Below the pieces are notes generated by a model. That model searched no databases. It saw only the letters and a program-made list of their open reading frames with translations, and was not told the origin of the DNA. From Malurus cyaneus samueli (Eukaryota; Chordata; Aves; Passeriformes; Maluridae), in the NCBI GenBank assembly GCA_009741485.1, contig CM019228.1, positions 9,438,696-9,502,695 on the forward strand: a DNA stretch of 64,000 bases. Reading direction: 5' to 3'. Shown piece by piece: positions 24,001-36,420 of this stretch. The position numbers were made by a program, and so were the translations under genes. Position 1 is the first letter of the stretch. Every line of letters begins with the position of its first letter.

Positions 24001-27000
24001 GTGATGGATTATCTGCAGGTATCTACCACACGCTGCTTCCTTTTTTTTTTTTTTTTTCTGACTTTTTCTAAGAGCTCAGAAGCACAGAATTGGTTCAGCT
24101 TTGCTGTCTGACGGTCTGAAATCACTCTTGCTGATAGCGAGCTTGCTTCATCTCTTAGTGAAAGCAGATAAAAACATTTAAAAAAAAAACCCAAACAAAC
24201 CCCCTAAAAACCTTTTCCAAGCAGTCACTTTGCTTTTTCCATTAGCTCATCAGAAATGTTTGAATCCTTCCCTTTTGAGAAAGCTGCTCTCAGTGAAATA
24301 TTGTGTATGTAATTTTTTCCCTTCAGGTATTTCCACTTCAAGCTATTCTCGTAAATTAATGTTAGTTTTGATTATCTGTGTGAGATCTAGGTTGGTGTGT
24401 GGTGACTCAGAGCAAGTTTGCTGTGTGAGCTGGAGGCTCTCAGCACCTCTGGCTGAGAGAAAGTGGAGAGAATGAAAATCTTTGTGCCTTTGCTCTGAGG
24501 TCAGCTGGGAGACACCGCTGCTTGAAAACAGGGATTTCATGGCAGTGTGACATCCAGCCTTAAAACTAACGGGACACAAAGTAGGAAATCAAAACAAAGG
24601 CAAAGCTCGCAGAGAATGGGCCACAGATGCAAGGCAGGCTGTGTGTGCAGCTGGCAGGGCCATCACAAACTGCTGCCCAAAATAGCTGTCCTTCAGAAAG
24701 GCAGGTTTGATTGGGGCTTATCCCCTTATTTGCGTGTCAGACCTTTAGCAGTTTGGACTGAACATCGCTTACAAGATGTGTAGGGTAATACCTAAACACC
24801 AATATTTTTTAAAGTCACAGATAGGGCTTTGTTTGCAGATAACCAAACAAACCTATGCCAGAGTGTTAATGAATATAAACTGACGTCCAGCCTGGATGTG
24901 TGTGCTTGAATGCTTAAATTTTAGTATAAATTACAAATAGACAAAAGAGGGGGCATTTTTGAGCTCTGTGTGGTTCATTTAAATTGTGTTCTGCATGTTA
25001 CATTTAAAGCACGTCCTATATGTATAGCACGTTCTGTAAAGGATGTTTTGGAGTTTGTATCAGGATTCAAGGATGCGCTGTAATCTTGCATAAAACGTAG
25101 CCACTAAGATCTTTTCCTTGACATGTTCATCTGTCTCATGTTTATCATGGATGGAGTTGGTGCCAGCCAGTCTTTGGATACACATTCATTCTGCTGCTGC
25201 AATATGGACCATATTCATCCCTGTCAAAATAAAAATTCAGTCAGGATTTTTATTCCAGAAGAGAATTTGACCCTTTGAAAAAAATTATGCTTGAGTGAAA
25301 CCAAACAGTGGCTCAGAATTTGCTTATCTTTTTGTTTGCAAACTCTGTATTTTCAGTTTACTTAGGGAATGTCAATATTTCTCTACAAAGTGTTATTGGA
25401 AAAATATTGTAAGAAATATTTTAGCATTTTAATATTCTTAGTCTTCAACTTACACCCCAAAATGTATGCACATTTTAAGGAGACAGCAGAAGTGGCTGCC
25501 TGAAAAAATAACAGTGGAATGATCAGTCCCATATTGTGACGTGCATGTGGTGAAAAGATGACTATTTTAGGGCTGGCAGATGCACTCACTTTACAGGTCA
25601 TTAAATTTCTCATTATACAAACTCAATCATCTGAGTTTTTAAAATAGATTTAGAATCTCAAAAAGATTAGACAGTGTGAAAGATAAATGTAGAAGTTGGA
25701 GTTTTGATAGACAAAACATAATTTGATAAATTCCATAATGATCCTGCCACATTATTCCTGTTGTCTAACTCCTCCATATGGAAGGTTTCAGTCTGACCTT
25801 AGGTATATCACTGCATGCAGAGTAACACCAAAAAAAATTTGTATTTGCCAGTCTGCTCAGAGATTCTGATTCATCTGTCTGTGTTCTCTGAGGAGCGAAT
25901 CTGTAATTTGTGCATTAGGGTATTGTCTATGTGGATGTGATGAGAAAACTGCAGCCTTTTAAAAGGACGTGTGTTCTGCTTACAGGGTTGGTTTTGCACC
26001 CCCAGCTCCTCCCAGAGGTGAATTTAACCATAATTAGTTGTTCCTTCTACCAATAGTTTTTCTGCCCCTAAGCCAACTAAAAAGTTTTCTCTCTTTGGAT
26101 CAAGGGAGTTCTGAGACCTGCTTTGTTTGAAATAATGTCTGTTACAAAGTACAGACAGCTCTTTCTTCCAGGTGAAACTGTCATACTTGGGTAGCTGTTG
26201 TTTGAGACAGTTATTCCAGGAAACCCATCATTGTATCTTTTTCATATATTTTTCTTTGTTGTTGGGAGTTAAAATGATTTTCAGATCTTATGAAAAATGC
26301 TCAATTCTCCTTGCAGAACGAGTTTTTCTATTTATGGACAAAACCAGTGGGGTGGTGTATGGTTGCTCCCAGAACCTCTCAGTGAACGCTTTTCTGTGGG
26401 AATGGGCTCAGTGATGACAATGGTTTTGGGCAAAAATCCATTTATTCACTAAATGGGATACAGCAGCTTACAGGAAAAAGGACTCCAAAGCCCCTTTCTT
26501 TCACCTCAGGCTACACAGCACATCTCACTGCATTGTCTGCATTGTGTTGGCACTTGGATTTTTTTTTCCCATTGTATGTCTGACAGTGAAATAGGAAGTA
26601 GTTCATCGTTCTGAGGGATTTTTTCTGGGCCAAACATTGTACTTGTAGTGGAAGTCACCTCTGTTTCACTGAAAAATTAATAATGTTTTAGGCATGTGTG
26701 CACTTTAAAAAAACCTATGCGAGAACTGTAAGATGTATATTCCTAGGGGGAAAAATATACTTGTAATATAAAATCGTCCATTATTTTGAAATTCTGACTA
26801 ATGTGACTGTGGTTTTGGACAAACAAGATGTTCCATGTGTAGGGTTGATCCCTATGTGAAGGACCTATAAAAGTTAGTGCTCAGTTACAGGCCAGCTTGA
26901 TGCTGCTGTGTTGGTGCTGTAAAATTTAGCTTCTGCTAGAATTTCATCTCACAGCTGTACTGTGAAGGGGATAAAGCAGATGATCACTGCCAGACACCTC

Positions 27001-27736
27001 GTGAGGAGCTGGTGAGCGGATCAGCTGAGCCAGCCAGCCCAGCAAATGTGCTGTGAATGTAGATGCAGGATTCCGGAGATGGAAAATGACCACTCTGCTT
27101 CCCTCCAAGAAAAAATCCAAGCAAAGGTCACATCAGAGTGAAATTTCATTTACTCAGCCCATAAAATGAACACATTTTCCTGCTCACATATAGGTGCCAA
27201 GACTTTTAAAGAAACTGTTTGAAACTCTGAAGATCTTAAGGTCCCCGAGGAATTGTGATAAGAAAGGAAAAAAGGCAGAGGGCGAGGTGTCGACAGCACT
27301 TCTGAAATCTGCTTTAACCCCGGTGCCCAGCAGCCACATGAAGAACAGTTGTGGAATGTTAAACTAAAACGTGGTTGAGGAGAGAGGAGGAGGTTCAGCA
27401 ATTTGCCTCCCCTCACGTTCCTCAGTGACAGTGACAAATGCTGGAACATTCAGCCAGGCTGTGTGAGGGGATCTGGGCCTTCTGTGCTCAGATGGAGGTT
27501 TTTGGTTCACTGCCCTGCTTGGAATACCTGGGACTTGTCCTGTTCCACCCTCACTCTGCAGAGAGACAGAGGGTAATGCCACACTGCTGCTGTGAGAATT
27601 AATGCCTTAAAGGTGCTGAACTGCTCACATACTGTGGAAATGGGGACCATGTATTATTAATTAATTATTATAGATAGGCTGGGAGTCTTCACTGCTGCTT
27701 GATGCCAGTGCAGCCCCTCCATCTCTGCCTTGCCAG
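21001..27736. other. AT-rich non-coding DNA, no gene recognised
   Basis: Unique-looking sequence with T/A homopolymers (for example about 24,041-24,057 and 24,180-24,189). No frame here exceeds about 105 codons, and none shows a known domain. No tRNA-like internal promoter boxes or known microRNA seeds were recognised. Confidence 0.5.
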
Positions 27737-27826
27737 AGCGTTCTGTCCCATCCCTACTCAGCTATACACATGTGACCTCTGGGTGTGAGTATTCCTGCTC
27801 AGACCTGGGAACCAAGCCAAGCAGAG
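27737..27826 (+). other. Exon-like segment, 90 nt
   Basis: A long pyrimidine tract ending CTGCCTTGCCAG (ending at 27,736) precedes the segment, and a strong donor AGAG|GTAAGA follows. The 90 nt are open in one frame with symmetrical phase (1-1). The peptide contains three cysteines and many serines and is not recognised. Such signal pairs arise several times by chance in a window of this size, so this is only a candidate. Confidence 0.15.
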
Positions 27827-29688
27827 GTAAGACTTTGCTCTGGTTTATTAACACACTGACAAGAATAAGTGCTTGCTTAAACTCAAACAGTCAAGAATTC
27901 CTGCTTTGGTGTTTAGTAAATAAAAGCCAGCATGGGAGAAGCCATGGAGCTTCAGTAGGAAATGAGAGGTCTTGGGGATTCTTCTTTTCTGATTCCTGAG
28001 TAATGATGGGATGGCTGGAAAATCAAAAAACCTAGTGAAGTGTTAACAGTCTTCACAGCTGAGAATGGTGAAAAGTGGCCAAAAACAACCATTAACTTCT
28101 GCATACACTATTTGTTTATTGAGTTGGTATCCTTCACACTCTTCTTCCTTTTTTTCCTTTTAAAAAAATTCTGTAAGAGAAGTGCTCTGATTGTCCTTAC
28201 CACGGCTGTGTTTTAGTTTTGTGTTACTTTTCAACTTTGGTGTTCTTTGTCCTCTACCAGGTGGCAGTCATCATGCTCTTTATTCTGTGCTTCTTATTGA
28301 TTTGGTCAAAAGTAATTAAAGAGATAATTTGTTCTCAATTACATTTCCTTGAATTTCCTGAGGCTGGTAACTCTGCTCTCCAGCTGTGTCTTCCCCCAAT
28401 TCCTTCTCAAATTAACTTTGCTCTCACTCTGAAATAAAACAGAATAACATGTTCTTTTTTTTGTTTGCTGCTTTTGGATTGAATAGAGACCCTGTGCTGT
28501 AGCAGTTATCGATCTGATAATTTTATTAGGTACTCCTGCCTTGGTTCATGAACTCTCATGTTTTTAGCATAACATTGCAACAAGAAATCCTGTGTTAGAC
28601 TAGCAGAAGTAAGAAACCAATTTTTTTCAAGATGTTTATGGATGTTTCTGCTTTCTGAGTGTCCTTTGTGCCTGAAGGGTTCTTTTCAGCACTTTTGTAA
28701 TCCATTTTGAACTCTAATAGCAAGGGGGAAGTGAGCACCATTATGGTGCAGATGGGGTTTTCTTATTTTCTGTTTAACAGTGATTGCATTAATTTCTAGC
28801 AGAATGGATTTTTGGCAATTGAAAATGGCTTTGGGACATTTGGTATTCTGGGAGATTTGGCAAGAACATTTGTAATTCTGACTTAAGTAGGGGAAAACTG
28901 TCTAAAAAATATTAGCCAAGGCTGAGTAATATTATCATGCCAGTATGAAAACAAAAATGTGAATAAAGGGCTTTGGGAGGGTTCTAAATATCTAAGTTAC
29001 AGTCACATTGTCCAAAGACCACATAAAGTGACAGAAACAGAAGAAAAAGATAGGTGATATAGAGAGATGTCATATAGAAGTGGAAAAATTTTTTTTTCTT
29101 CCTTATTTGTATTGACTTCCAAGGACACATTTTAATTTTTTTTTAATCATCTGAATGAGAAGAGTTTATGAAGACTATAAAGATGGCAGATCAAATTATA
29201 TAAAATTAGGGTTAAAAGTTGCTGTAGGGTAAATGCACTGACAGGAATAATAACGCAACAGTGATTAATTTGATCCGATTATTTTACAAAACTTACCAAA
29301 CCAGAATTAGTAAATATTCCTCAGAGACAACAAAATAAAAAGATTTCTCCCAGGAGTATGATTTCTCACAGGGAATGGATGGAATAAACCAATACCAATA
29401 CCAAACCAGTACCAAGCTATTCAAGCTGGTTTGTTATGAGAACAACAGGGCTTTTTTCTATACAGGAGCTTTCCATCACCATAATATCAGAATGCTTTGT
29501 GGATGTTTATGCAAGTGTTTTATTTCCCATTCCAGGCACAGAAGTGGAGGTACGATGAGCTGTGGAAATCATTGCAGTCAAGAAAAGGCCTCTGCTAGCT
29601 AGAATAAGGTGCTAAATGTTTTATTTAGGGTGTCAGAGGAAATTTCTGACAGAGATGAAATTGAATCTATTTATTCCGAGTTTCCTCC
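27827..29688. other. AT-rich non-coding DNA
   Basis: No gene or recognisable repeat. It contains a short imperfect ACCAAT-type repeat near 29,391-29,415 and several T/A tracts. Confidence 0.5.
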
Positions 29689-30252
29689 TCATGCCCTCAC
29701 GAGCAGGCAACCTTTGTCTGACTTGTGAGCTGTCTCCTTCCATTTGGCTGATGTGTCTCTACTGACAGTAACATGTTCATTGGAGTGCAGAGGGAGACCC
29801 AACAGGACTGGAACTGCCTCGCTCTTGGAACTACTCTTGGAAAAACAAGGGGATGAGGCTCTTTTCTGTGGGTGCCGGCGCTGTTCTGACCAGAGCAGCC
29901 ATGTGGAAGCTGCTGCTGCTGCAGCTCTTACCAAGTGCTCCCCTTGGCAACAGAGATCCTCAACTGCAAAGTGCTCTGCATTATTGATATGGTACACCAC
30001 AGCCTTAACAAATCGGGCATCTTGTCTTTGTTGCAGATTTAGTTGTGTTTTAGGATTTTTTGCTTTTTTCCCAAGCGCTACAATAGTATTGCCCTGAAAA
30101 AAATCTAAATTTTCTGCAGGATATTCCTTGTCACATCCTTTGTCTTGGAGCCTCTTGTGTTTAATTGAAAATTCTCTTTTGGTCCTGATGTCTATTCTGT
30201 GTTCCCACTTTCTAGTGAGAGGGCAGGAAGGGTCAGTATTGAGCAGCAGCAA
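29689..30252 (-). other. 187-codon open frame on the minus strand
   Basis: The frame is stop-free for 187 codons, ending at 29,689, in DNA where stops are frequent. It would begin at a TTG rather than an ATG, so it is not a stand-alone gene; the stop-free length is what matters. It includes a six-alanine run from a GCT/GCA repeat. A sub-segment (29,932-30,093) is bounded by splice-like signals in phase. The opposite strand is also open for 117 codons. I recognise no protein family. A lineage-specific exon, a decayed gene fragment or chance are all possible. Confidence 0.15.
29932..30093 (-). other. Exon-like segment, 162 nt, phase 0-0
   Basis: On the minus strand a T-rich acceptor (GATTTTTTTCAG) opens exactly 54 codons that end at a near-consensus donor, TTG|GTAAGA. 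The frame is open throughout and both boundaries fall between codons. The predicted peptide is basic at its start and contains paired cysteines near its end, but matches nothing I know. Of all exon-like segments here it best combines length, open frame and signal strength. Chance remains plausible given the number of sites scanned. Confidence 0.22.
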
Positions 30253-31270
30253 TAAAAGAGGAAATAGGGGAAAAAAATTCCTGAGTGCTGGGCTAGAATA
30301 CTGTCTTTACAATTCAACATTTAGAATCCTGCCTGCAGAATAGCAGCAGTCATCTCTGTACGTGGTGTTTTACAAAAGCTGCCTAGCCATTTTCACAAAA
30401 TCAAAAAATATATTTCTTGAGGTTGATCTTGCCATTTGGCTGACTAAATGTTGGCTCTAGATGAGGCTCATGTGCTGATTTATTTTCATCAAAACACATT
30501 CAGCTTGCAAATGTTATCATAATGCTCCTGGTTGAGTGATATATTGGAAGGAAGAAGGGTGCAATAGGTGTGTCAATCTGCTAGTTTTGACATAACATAT
30601 AAACTTAATGAGTTTACCCAGAATTAAAAAACTTCACTAATTCAGAGGAAACAGGTTCTTTCACCAACATAAACAAAAAAATTGGAAAAATCTCAAAACT
30701 AGTATAATGACATCTGCAAAGATGACAGGTGTGTGACAAGGGGATAATGTTTAATAAAAGGATGGATTTGTCAGAATTGAGCAATTTTTAATCTCCAGAA
30801 TTATCTAGAAGAGAAATTGGAAGTGTGTGGGAATTGTTAGGGTGAAATCCAAAGTCTGCCCGTGGGGGATTTGACTGAAACAAGTAACTTTTGTGCCTCC
30901 AAAACTACTTCAGGAGCCTGCAATTTTCTTTCTAAAAATGAGGAGGGCACTAAAAGAGCTGTGTAAGGCAGGGAGCAGGGAATGCCAGGGCTTCCCGTGT
31001 GCCCTGGTCGCCTCCAGGAGTCCTGGATGATCCGAGGGCATTGAGCTCCACCTGCTGCAGTAGCACTGCAGCTTTGCTGCCTTCCTCTCACCGGGAGCTG
31101 CAGAATTCTACCTCAAAAATGACCATAAATCATACCCGCAGAAAACTTTCAGGTCATTTCCTCATGTAATCTCACTTTATGATGATGCCTCATGATCTAT
31201 TACCTGCTGATTTTTTTTTATTTTTTCATTTTTTGTTTCTTACATATGGAGTTGTACGAGGTTTGTTTGG
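30253..31270. other. AT-rich non-coding DNA
   Basis: No gene. It includes a slightly more GC-rich patch at 30,960-31,060 with open frames but no splice support. Confidence 0.5.
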
Positions 31271-31281
31271 TTTTTTTTTTT

Positions 31282-31317
<36 letters not shown>
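31271..31317 (-). repeat. T11-G-T35 homopolymer tract
   Basis: Eleven T residues, a G and 35 T residues. On the minus strand this would be a poly(A) run, which could be a retroposon tail. No AATAAA is visible just upstream on that strand, and no source element was recognised. Runs of this length are prone to length error in assemblies. Confidence 0.85.
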
Positions 31318-31322
<5 letters not shown>

Positions 31323-31748
31323 CAGTATAATGAAAGCAGGAAATGATCACTGCAACAGGCTTAAAGCAAATTAGATGAGCTATAATGGAAGTCTTCTTAA
31401 GTTAGAAGCACTAAAAACTACCCCACCACCACCCAAGCTGCCAAGACTGTTCAGATTGTCACAATAATGTATTGTGGAGTTTAACAAATGAGACACTCCT
31501 GCAGTGTTTTCTGGTTTTATATCTGCACTGCAAATTAAAAAGAGGGAGTTCTACTGTTCTATTGCACCTTTTCAATCCATGACACTGTACTGACAGATAA
31601 TGTTCTAGGAAAGGAATGTTCTCTTCTGTTTCCTGCGGGGAGGGTGATGGAATCACATCAGTGCCTGAGGGGAGGGCATGGAGTCACCCTCCCTGAGCAA
31701 AACCGGGGCTGTTCACAGCTCCTTCCCTTTCCCAGGGCCAGAGGCAGG
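31318..31748. other. Non-coding DNA between T tract and tandem repeat
   Basis: No gene or named repeat was seen. From about 31,640 the sequence becomes GC-rich and begins to resemble the edge of the adjacent repeat unit (a GAGGGGAGGGCATGGAG-type segment). Confidence 0.45.
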
Positions 31749-32178
31749 AACAAGGGAAATGTTGCACCTGAGAGAACAAATTTTCAATCTCTGCGGTATT
31801 AACCCTTTAAATGACGGTGGTTAAATGTCACTAGCCCGTGCCCGCGGTCACCGTGCCGGTGTTTTCCCGCCATTGAAACCTGAGGGCTCCGTCCCCCCCA
31901 TCCCGTCCTCTCCCTCAGTGGGGAGCCATCCTGAGAGATCCAGGGCCTGGCACAGCTCGCTGGCCAGAGAAAGGATAAAAGCAAATATTGCACCTGAGAG
32001 AGCAAATTTGCAATCGCTGTGGCATTAAACACTTTAAATGAGGTTAAACATCTCCAGACCGTGCCCCTGATTACCGGGCCGGCACTTTCCCACCATTGAA
32101 ACCTGAGGGCTCCTTGGTTACCCCCATACACCGGGCCATTTTCCCCCTCACTGGGGAGAAATCCTGAAAGACTTTTAA
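31749..32178 (+). repeat. Diverged direct repeat, two units of about 226 bp
   Basis: Unit 1 (about 31,749-31,945) and unit 2 (about 31,976-32,178) align across TTGCACCTGAGAGA, CTTTAAATGA and CATTGAAACCTGAGGGCTCC, with offsets of 222-233 bases. They are roughly three-quarters identical by eye. The units are GC-rich inside AT-rich DNA. Unit 1 contains TTTTCCCGCC (31,862-31,871), an E2F-type site, while unit 2 has TTTCCCACC instead. A segment before unit 1 and the end of unit 2 also resemble the unit boundary. It could be an old tandem duplication, a minisatellite remnant, or part of an unidentified transposable element. Confidence 0.8.
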
Positions 32179-35100
32179 TTTGTTTCAATGTTTTAATTGA
32201 GTCTTTCCTTTCCAGGTCTCTCCAGGGGTAGAAAACCAGGCTGTTGGCAACACTTTGCTGCTTCTGATAAGCAAAACTGAGTAAGTGTTGTGAACAAAGC
32301 ATACTGGAAATTCCCAAGTTCTTGGACCATCCAAGTTAGGTTTCTTACAATGTTTTCTTTAAATGTAATGTGTGGAATTTAACAAAAAAACAAAACATCA
32401 GGTCCCATCGGTCTGTTTCATGCTGTCCCTGTAGCAGAGGTGATGAGAAAGCTGACACGAATTCATGGGGTTTGGGGGTGTTAAATTTTATGCTGTGGGA
32501 TGGTGCTGAGGGGGTGGTGTTCCCGATTACAGGCATGCCAGGGAAGACAGCCTTAAGGGAATGGTGACTGAAAAGGAGAAAAAAGATCAAAGGGTGTTCA
32601 AATACTTAGAATTTATTGGATTTTTCACTGAACTCTCAAAAGCCATGCCCCCTGATATGAGTTGAATATTGCCCAAAATATGAAAACCTCAGTTTTGAAA
32701 ACCAATTTGGTTCTGAAACAACTTCTCTTAAGATGTTCCACCTGCAAAGTCTGTTCCATCCATCTGGCATCTTTCTACCTTCAAGAGTATTATGAAAATT
32801 AGAAGAGCTTATAAGAGAAAATAATTATTTGTCTTTTAGCATTATTTTTAGATAGATCAGTTGTGTTCTTGGGTGTACAGGAAAAAAATTACAAATATTT
32901 AGGGGTTTATGCTGGATTTTTTTTTAAATGTTTTGTCTGATAACTCATTTCTAAAATCCAATCTACTTTTGAGAGCCTGTTTTCACAGATGAACACATTT
33001 ATTCTAAACCTTCTGTTTATTACAAATGGTTAAAATAAATAACTTTGATCCCTGGGAAGAAAAATATGCCAAATGGCGATGGTTAAGTTTACGTAATAAC
33101 AACTACTTAATTTTTATTTTCCCTAAAGTTCAGTGTAAGAGACTCCCCGTGCTGAATGTGTCCAGTAATCTCTGGTTGCATTTCCAGCAGGTGAAGGCTG
33201 CCACTGAGGCTGTTCAGTAGCTCTTTGTGTGTGAATTAGTTCAGTCACTTCTCCTTACATTTTAAATCTTTGTTCTGCTGAAATCTTAGCTAGGAACACA
33301 AAATTGGAAAGAGTTTTATGTCTTTTCAAGTGAAGATTCCAAAAAGCAAAATGTTCTCAATTTTTTTTTAAAATACCTGAATGTTCTTGGGCTTTCGCTC
33401 TGTTGTGCAGAAGCTACACAGCAGAACAAGTATTCCATGCACAGCTCTGAGTCTATTGGGCCCCCTTTTTTGAGGATTTGCTCTACCTCATCTATATGGA
33501 TACAAATTCTGAGGGCCTGCAGCTTTGGATTGCTTGGAATCAGTGGATGAGCCCTTTGATCTAAAACTAGTACAGGAAAGAATTATTATTTTCATATTCT
33601 TTTAGCCCGAACTCCAGACACAGCTGAGTGATCTGAAGACTTTTATTAATATACCTATATAATTTTTTTAATAGACAGGAATGGGTCTTTTTTTTCCACT
33701 TGAATAAACTGATGGTTGAGGGAGTTCTAAAACTGTGCTTGTGTATGACTTGAGGACTTTTTATGGGTCTGTGCCTTCCTTGGGGGTGAAAGCACAGACC
33801 CAGAATAGAGGTTTATCACAGAGTGTATCTTCAGGGAAGAGCAGCTACAAGTAAGTAATTTTCTATTCCTGGTTTGGAAATTGGATATCCTTTTTATGTT
33901 AGACACACTAGTCTATATGACAGTCTCCCAAGAGAAAAGCTACATTTCTTAAGCATTTAAGCATAGCAATTTATAAAGCATACATGCATTTTGCACAGGT
34001 ACTTCCTATGAGAATTAATTTGTGCACCAAAGATGCTTCCTGACATACTAAGTTTTTCTACATCAGACTGGTGAGACACTTTTACTCAAGTTTGCATCTC
34101 AGTAGAAAACTTCATTTGCACTTCTTTTTAAAAATGATGTGTTAGTTTTGTAGTTTGTTAATCTGTGAGTGCTTGCAGCAGCCGTTCTTTAAGTCTAGGC
34201 CATTGAACAAGCTCTTCTTCCTGTCTGGTGGTTTAATGAAGGTTGTGATTGCTCAACTTCCTGCAAGATGTCTGTCAGATTTGAACTCAGATTTGTTTTC
34301 ATGCTTGTGAGATGACACGATGCAGTCACAGGTGATGACCAGCTCAGAAAATATTTGGTGATTGAAACTGAGCCCTGAGACTGCACATACCTTCTCTGTG
34401 CTCAGCTCTTCTTAATTAATGCTGTAATGTTTATTTTAAGTTTGGTGACTTTCAGTCTGATCCACCGGAACCGGGGAAGAAGCTCTTCTCATTTGGAGAA
34501 TTGGGAATGGACCTGAGTCAAGATATGGGATCCAGAGCACACAGGAACTTTAGCCAGGCAAGGCTGTACAAGCTTGTAAATTCTTTCCTAGAAACCACAT
34601 TGCCACAAGACATGAGAAACTTCTCATCCAGCAGGACGTTTCTTATCGTCTCATTTAAATAAATAAACATTAAAAACCAACCAAGAAAACAAAACAAAAC
34701 CAAACCATGCAGGGAGGTCTATTAAGAACAGGCTTTGGAAGAGAACACTCCCATTTAGGCGCTGGTACTCTTAAAATGCAAAAATGTTGTCACCAAGGTG
34801 TCACCATTGTCCCTGCAGGTGGTGCTTAAGTTGAAAATACAGAGGCTTCACTCTGCTTTTCTGTGGCACTCACAAGTCCTGATTGCACCTCCAAACTGGC
34901 CCACAGAGGCCACTCACTCTGTTTTCTCAGAATTACCTTAAAGAGTTGCTAAACTGCATAATAAGCCTTGCAGTAGCTGACTACAGGGTTTTCTAAATTT
35001 TTCTGGAAACTTCTGACTTCGTTGATGGGAGTGTTAATCTAAGGAAAGAGATTCATTTGCAATTGAACGGCAAAGAGTACAAAAAGATGATTTACATCTG

Positions 35101-35700
35101 GCAGGGTTTAGTTACAGCCTGCTGCAAATAAAACTGACAAATTACCCCTGCCAGCCCCAGCAGGGTACAAATTACACGAGTGTTTACAAGCTCCTGAGAT
35201 TTTAAGTCTTTGAAGAGCATTCTCTAGGGAAAAATAGTAGAATTAAAGCAAGCAGCAATAAGACAGACATCTATATAAAAACTTAATAATTAGGTTAAAT
35301 CTAAGCAAATATGGCAGTCAAGATATCATGTGATAGTGTATCAGCATATGTTGAAGAATAATTAAGCTCTAGTATTCTTTGAGATTAACCACATAAAAGT
35401 AAAAGAAGTTAAAGCAACTTCTTTGCATGTACTGCTGTAGAGAAATCAGCTTTACATTTCACAATAAAGCAAAATTTAGATGTTTCAAATGTCCCCAAAT
35501 TTTTATGTCAGTGCAATTTCTAAATTCTATACTATTTGCTTGTGGTAACATTAATTTTCACATACTTTTCCTTGTTATCCTTCTCTGCCCCCAATTATTT
35601 TTATTATTCACTTAGTCAACTGAATCAGTTTTAGTGGATTTTCCCTTGATAAACTTGGCTGAAAATAATAATAAACTGTAAACAAAATAATAAATCTTAT
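32179..35700. other. AT-rich non-coding DNA, no gene recognised
   Basis: Unique-looking sequence, with a CAAAACAAAACC-type A/C-rich run near 34,685-34,707. No frame here shows known domains. Confidence 0.5.
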
Positions 35701-36420
35701 GTATTTTGAAGGGTGGATAAGCCATTTTAGTAAAGCATGACTCGGTTTTGCCATAAATGCACTGTTAGTTATGTTTGCCTGCAGTCATTACTCTCTGCTA
35801 AGTTTCAGAGGGATTGTCTCCTTGAGGTCAAGTTAAAGTTTTTTTGATGATAACCTGCCAAAGATCACTTTGCTTCTTGATCTACGAGCTGCAGGTGCTT
35901 GGAGGTTGCTTTTGGTTGCTTTGCATTCTTTATTTTCAAATGAGTAGGAGGAGAAATAGCTGCAAATGTTCTGTAGGATGCAAATTGCACTCATTTAATT
36001 GGTATTAAAAGACTTGTTCAGCTTAAATATTAACACATTCATTTGCAGCCATTGAAAGAAGCAAGTTGGACCACTCATTTCAATGCAAGTTAGTTTTTTT
36101 TCACATAGGTAATATTTGTTCTTACCATTCAAATTTAATTTTTATTTTTAAAAGGATCTTATTACCACTCTTCTTTTACTTTTAAGAATGTTAATCTGAT
36201 TAATTTTATAATGCCTAGTACTCAAGTATGTGCAAACATTGTTTTATTCATCTCTGCAGCAGTGATTGGTATTAGGTGGATAAATATCACTCTCAGGGCT
36301 AAATTATGAAAGTAAAACTGGGAATGTAAGCTTAATTGTCACAATTGCAGTTGGAAGTTGGGTGTCTCAGGGAAGTAAATACCCTAGTCACCTTACTTAT
36401 TCTAGACTGCAGTGCTGCCT
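35701..36420. promoter_or_regulatory. Candidate conserved non-coding region
   Basis: The sequence is free of simple repeats. It carries an octamer-like ATGCAAATT near 35,977-35,987 together with several ATTTAAT, TTAATTG and AATTAA homeodomain-type cores. The texture resembles conserved enhancers. This is inference from motif content alone. Confidence 0.18.
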
